Shown: positions 62,833 to 64,000 of the stretch, in pieces
Layout of the letters: each line of letters opens with the position of its first letter
Numbering within the stretch: the stretch's first letter is position 1
Program-made: the position numbers and the translations under genes
Assembly: GCA_009885955.1 (NCBI GenBank)
Contig: VFJS01000001.1
Span: 1-64,000 of the forward strand
DNA: 64,000 nt
Reading direction: 5' to 3'
Source: Spirochaetia bacterium
Lineage (GTDB): Bacteria > Spirochaetota > UBA4802 > UBA5550
Notes under the pieces: generated by a model
The model's input: the letters and a program-made list of their open reading frames with translations, nothing else
Databases searched by the model: none
Told to the model about the DNA's origin: nothing

Positions 62833-62866
62833 ATTCCTTTTCCCCGTTAATCCGGGGAAAAGGAAT
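62833..62866 (+). terminator. Intrinsic terminator after ahcY
   Basis: Perfect 13-bp arms (62833-62845 and 62854-62866) flank an 8-nt loop; a short T-containing tail (TACTTTT) follows. It lies 23 bases past the ahcY stop codon. Confidence 0.85.
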
Positions 62867-63127
62867 TACTTTTCCGACAAATTCCATACAACACAATTTT
62901 TTTATTTATCTTAAAAAAGTTACTCTGAGCAAGTACAAGCAGATTAAAATGCACATCAGCCTTATCATTGATTTATCATATAAATTCCTTAATAACACAG
63001 TTTGATTTTATACCAGTTATTCAAATCCTCAAATTTGCTTGACAATAAATAAAAACAGGATTTAATCCCAATTCATTGGACCTGGCATTATCTATTGAAT
63101 CAACATAAAGTAAGCAGGCAAATATAA
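62867..63127. other. Intergenic region after the terminator
   Basis: The stretch from the ahcY terminator to the next start codon is AT-rich and non-coding. Apart from the promoter at 63039-63066 nothing is seen. Confidence 0.5.
63039..63066 (+). promoter_or_regulatory. Candidate sigma-70 promoter of the exported protein gene
   Basis: TTGACA at 63039-63044, a 16-bp spacer, and TTTAAT at 63061-63066, about 60 bases before the start codon. Five of six -10 bases match. Confidence 0.6.
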
Positions 63128-64000
63128 ATGAAAATATATGTTACTATGAATAAAGTTTTACTTCTTACTGCACTTACCTGCTTCCCACTCCTTTTTTCCG
63201 CCATGTCAGGAACTCAGGATTTCACTATAAAAAGCGGCTCCCTTCCGGACCTTTTATCCATTGATGCAAGCAGCACCCTGAAAGATCCTAATAATATTTA
63301 CCGGCCTGAAAATCTGGTAGACAGGACCTGGGCCTCATGGTGCGAAGGCAAAAGCGATAACGGCATTGGAGAATTTTTCATACTGAAATTCAGCAGACCC
63401 ATGAGCATCGATGTTTTCTATATCAAGAACGGATTCGGCTTTAAGAGGGACTTTGCAGGCAACAACAGAGTGAAGGGGCTCAGGGTGTCTGCGGATGAAT
63501 TTTCAACCGATGTGGTGCTGAAAGATACAAGCGAGGTGCAGGTGGTAAAGCTCGTTAAGGCAGTGAAAGGGAAAAATATTAAGTTTACAATTCTATCGGT
63601 TTATTGGCCGACAAGGGACCGCGATACCTGTATTTCTGAAATATCTTTTACTCCAATAAAAATAAATGACATTGACCTCATCCCCAGGTTCAACTCAGTT
63701 TCATTCCATCTTGGTTCCGGCGTCCCTTACTTCAAGCTCTTCTCTGACGGCAGGGCTGAAGGCCATCCCTGCGGTGCAACGCAGTTGCCCTGTGAGATGG
63801 TTCCAGGATCAGGGACCTGGGAAAAAAATCCCGGTGGTTCAGTCATTATACATTTCAGTATTAAATCCTGCCATTTCAAACCAGGTGCAAAAGAGCCCGA
63901 TGACGTTGAATGCAGCATATCAAAGTCATTTTTAAAATTAAAAAAATTCGGTGTCGATGCTATCGTGACTGAGTCTAATGAGATAGGGAATTCATTGCAT
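63128..64000 (+). CDS. Exported protein with NADase-type glycan-binding domain, cut by window end
   Basis: The frame is open for 291 codons to the window's edge. An N-terminal signal peptide is clear (about residues 7-25, MNKVLLLTALTCFPLLFSAM); the cysteine there does not form a standard lipobox. From about residue 57 it matches the NADase-type glycan-binding (discoidin-like) domain: ENLVDRTWASWCEGKSDNGIGEFFILKF, then FYIKNGFGFKRDFAGNNRVKGLRVS. The following part (from about 185) has a cysteine-rich pattern with CGATQLPC. Such proteins are frequent in spirochaetes. A second in-frame ATG at 63146 may be the true start. Function is unknown; it may bind surface glycans. Confidence 0.75.
   Translation, partial: MKIYVTMNKVLLLTALTCFPLLFSAMSGTQDFTIKSGSLPDLLSIDASSTLKDPNNIYRPENLVDRTWASWCEGKSDNGIGEFFILKFSRPMSIDVFYIKNGFGFKRDFAGNNRVKGLRVSADEFSTDVVLKDTSEVQVVKLVKAVKGKNIKFTILSVYWPTRDRDTCISEISFTPIKINDIDLIPRFNSVSFHLGSGVPYFKLFSDGRAEGHPCGATQLPCEMVPGSGTWEKNPGGSVIIHFSIKSCHFKPGAKEPDDVECSISKSFLKLKKFGVDAIVTESNEIGNSLH

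Overview
The window comes from a Gram-negative-type anaerobe with two compositional layers: moderately GC-rich housekeeping and energy genes at both ends, and a long, visibly AT-rich surface-polysaccharide island in the middle. The organism cannot be fixed from sequence alone. A NADase-type glycan-binding domain protein at the right edge, a very large mixed-sugar O-antigen-like locus and the nonulosonate gene set point weakly towards Spirochaetota (Leptospira-like relatives). A SahR-type regulator and an Ehr complex would also fit Desulfobacterota/deltaproteobacteria.

Region 1 (1-12.8 kb) is redox and energy metabolism. It holds an aldehyde:ferredoxin oxidoreductase on the minus strand, a soluble PAS-PAS hybrid histidine kinase, an unusual HTH-EIIA (PtsN-like) fusion regulator, and a tightly overlapping six-gene operon for a complex I/group 4 hydrogenase-like membrane complex. 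The large subunit has lost all four cysteines that hold NiFe, so the complex is an energy-converting-hydrogenase-related (Ehr) complex and not a hydrogenase. A small membrane protein is convergent with the operon.

Region 2 (13.5-15.0 kb) is an apparently intact IS1380-like element with 14-bp terminal inverted repeats, exactly at the border of the polysaccharide island.

Region 3 (15-56.3 kb) is one long plus-strand run of about 36 polysaccharide genes. Recognisable modules are: a pseudaminic-acid-like nonulosonate module (SpsF, class III aminotransferase, PseG, a PseH-PseI fusion) with a candidate transferase and a Wzx flippase; a LegB-like dehydratase with a nucleotidyltransferase; a CDP-3,6-dideoxyhexose module (RfbF, RfbG, cupin epimerase, RfbH-like dehydrase); all four activities for GDP-D-glycero-D-manno-heptose (GmhA, HddA and an HddC-GmhB fusion); a Fcl-like reductase; a split transketolase; two cobalamin-binding radical SAM proteins; DUF2079-like and GtrA membrane proteins; and a CapE/2-epimerase/RmlD-like set for a UDP-L-QuiNAc or L-RhaNAc type sugar with a WbuB-like transferase. 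No Wzy or Wzz is evident.

Region 4 (56.3-59.9 kb, minus strand) has a UbiA-family (phosphoribosyl-polyprenyl-phosphate synthase-like) gene and a DUF362 gene, bracketed by two nearly identical 105-bp structured repeats, then a WecA/WbpL-like initiating phosphoglycosyltransferase.

Region 5 (59.9-64 kb) is methyl-cycle control: an ArsR-methyltransferase fusion (SahR-like) and S-adenosylhomocysteine hydrolase behind a promoter overlapped by a perfect 19+19 bp palindrome, a clear intrinsic terminator, and a secreted glycan-binding-domain protein that runs off the window.
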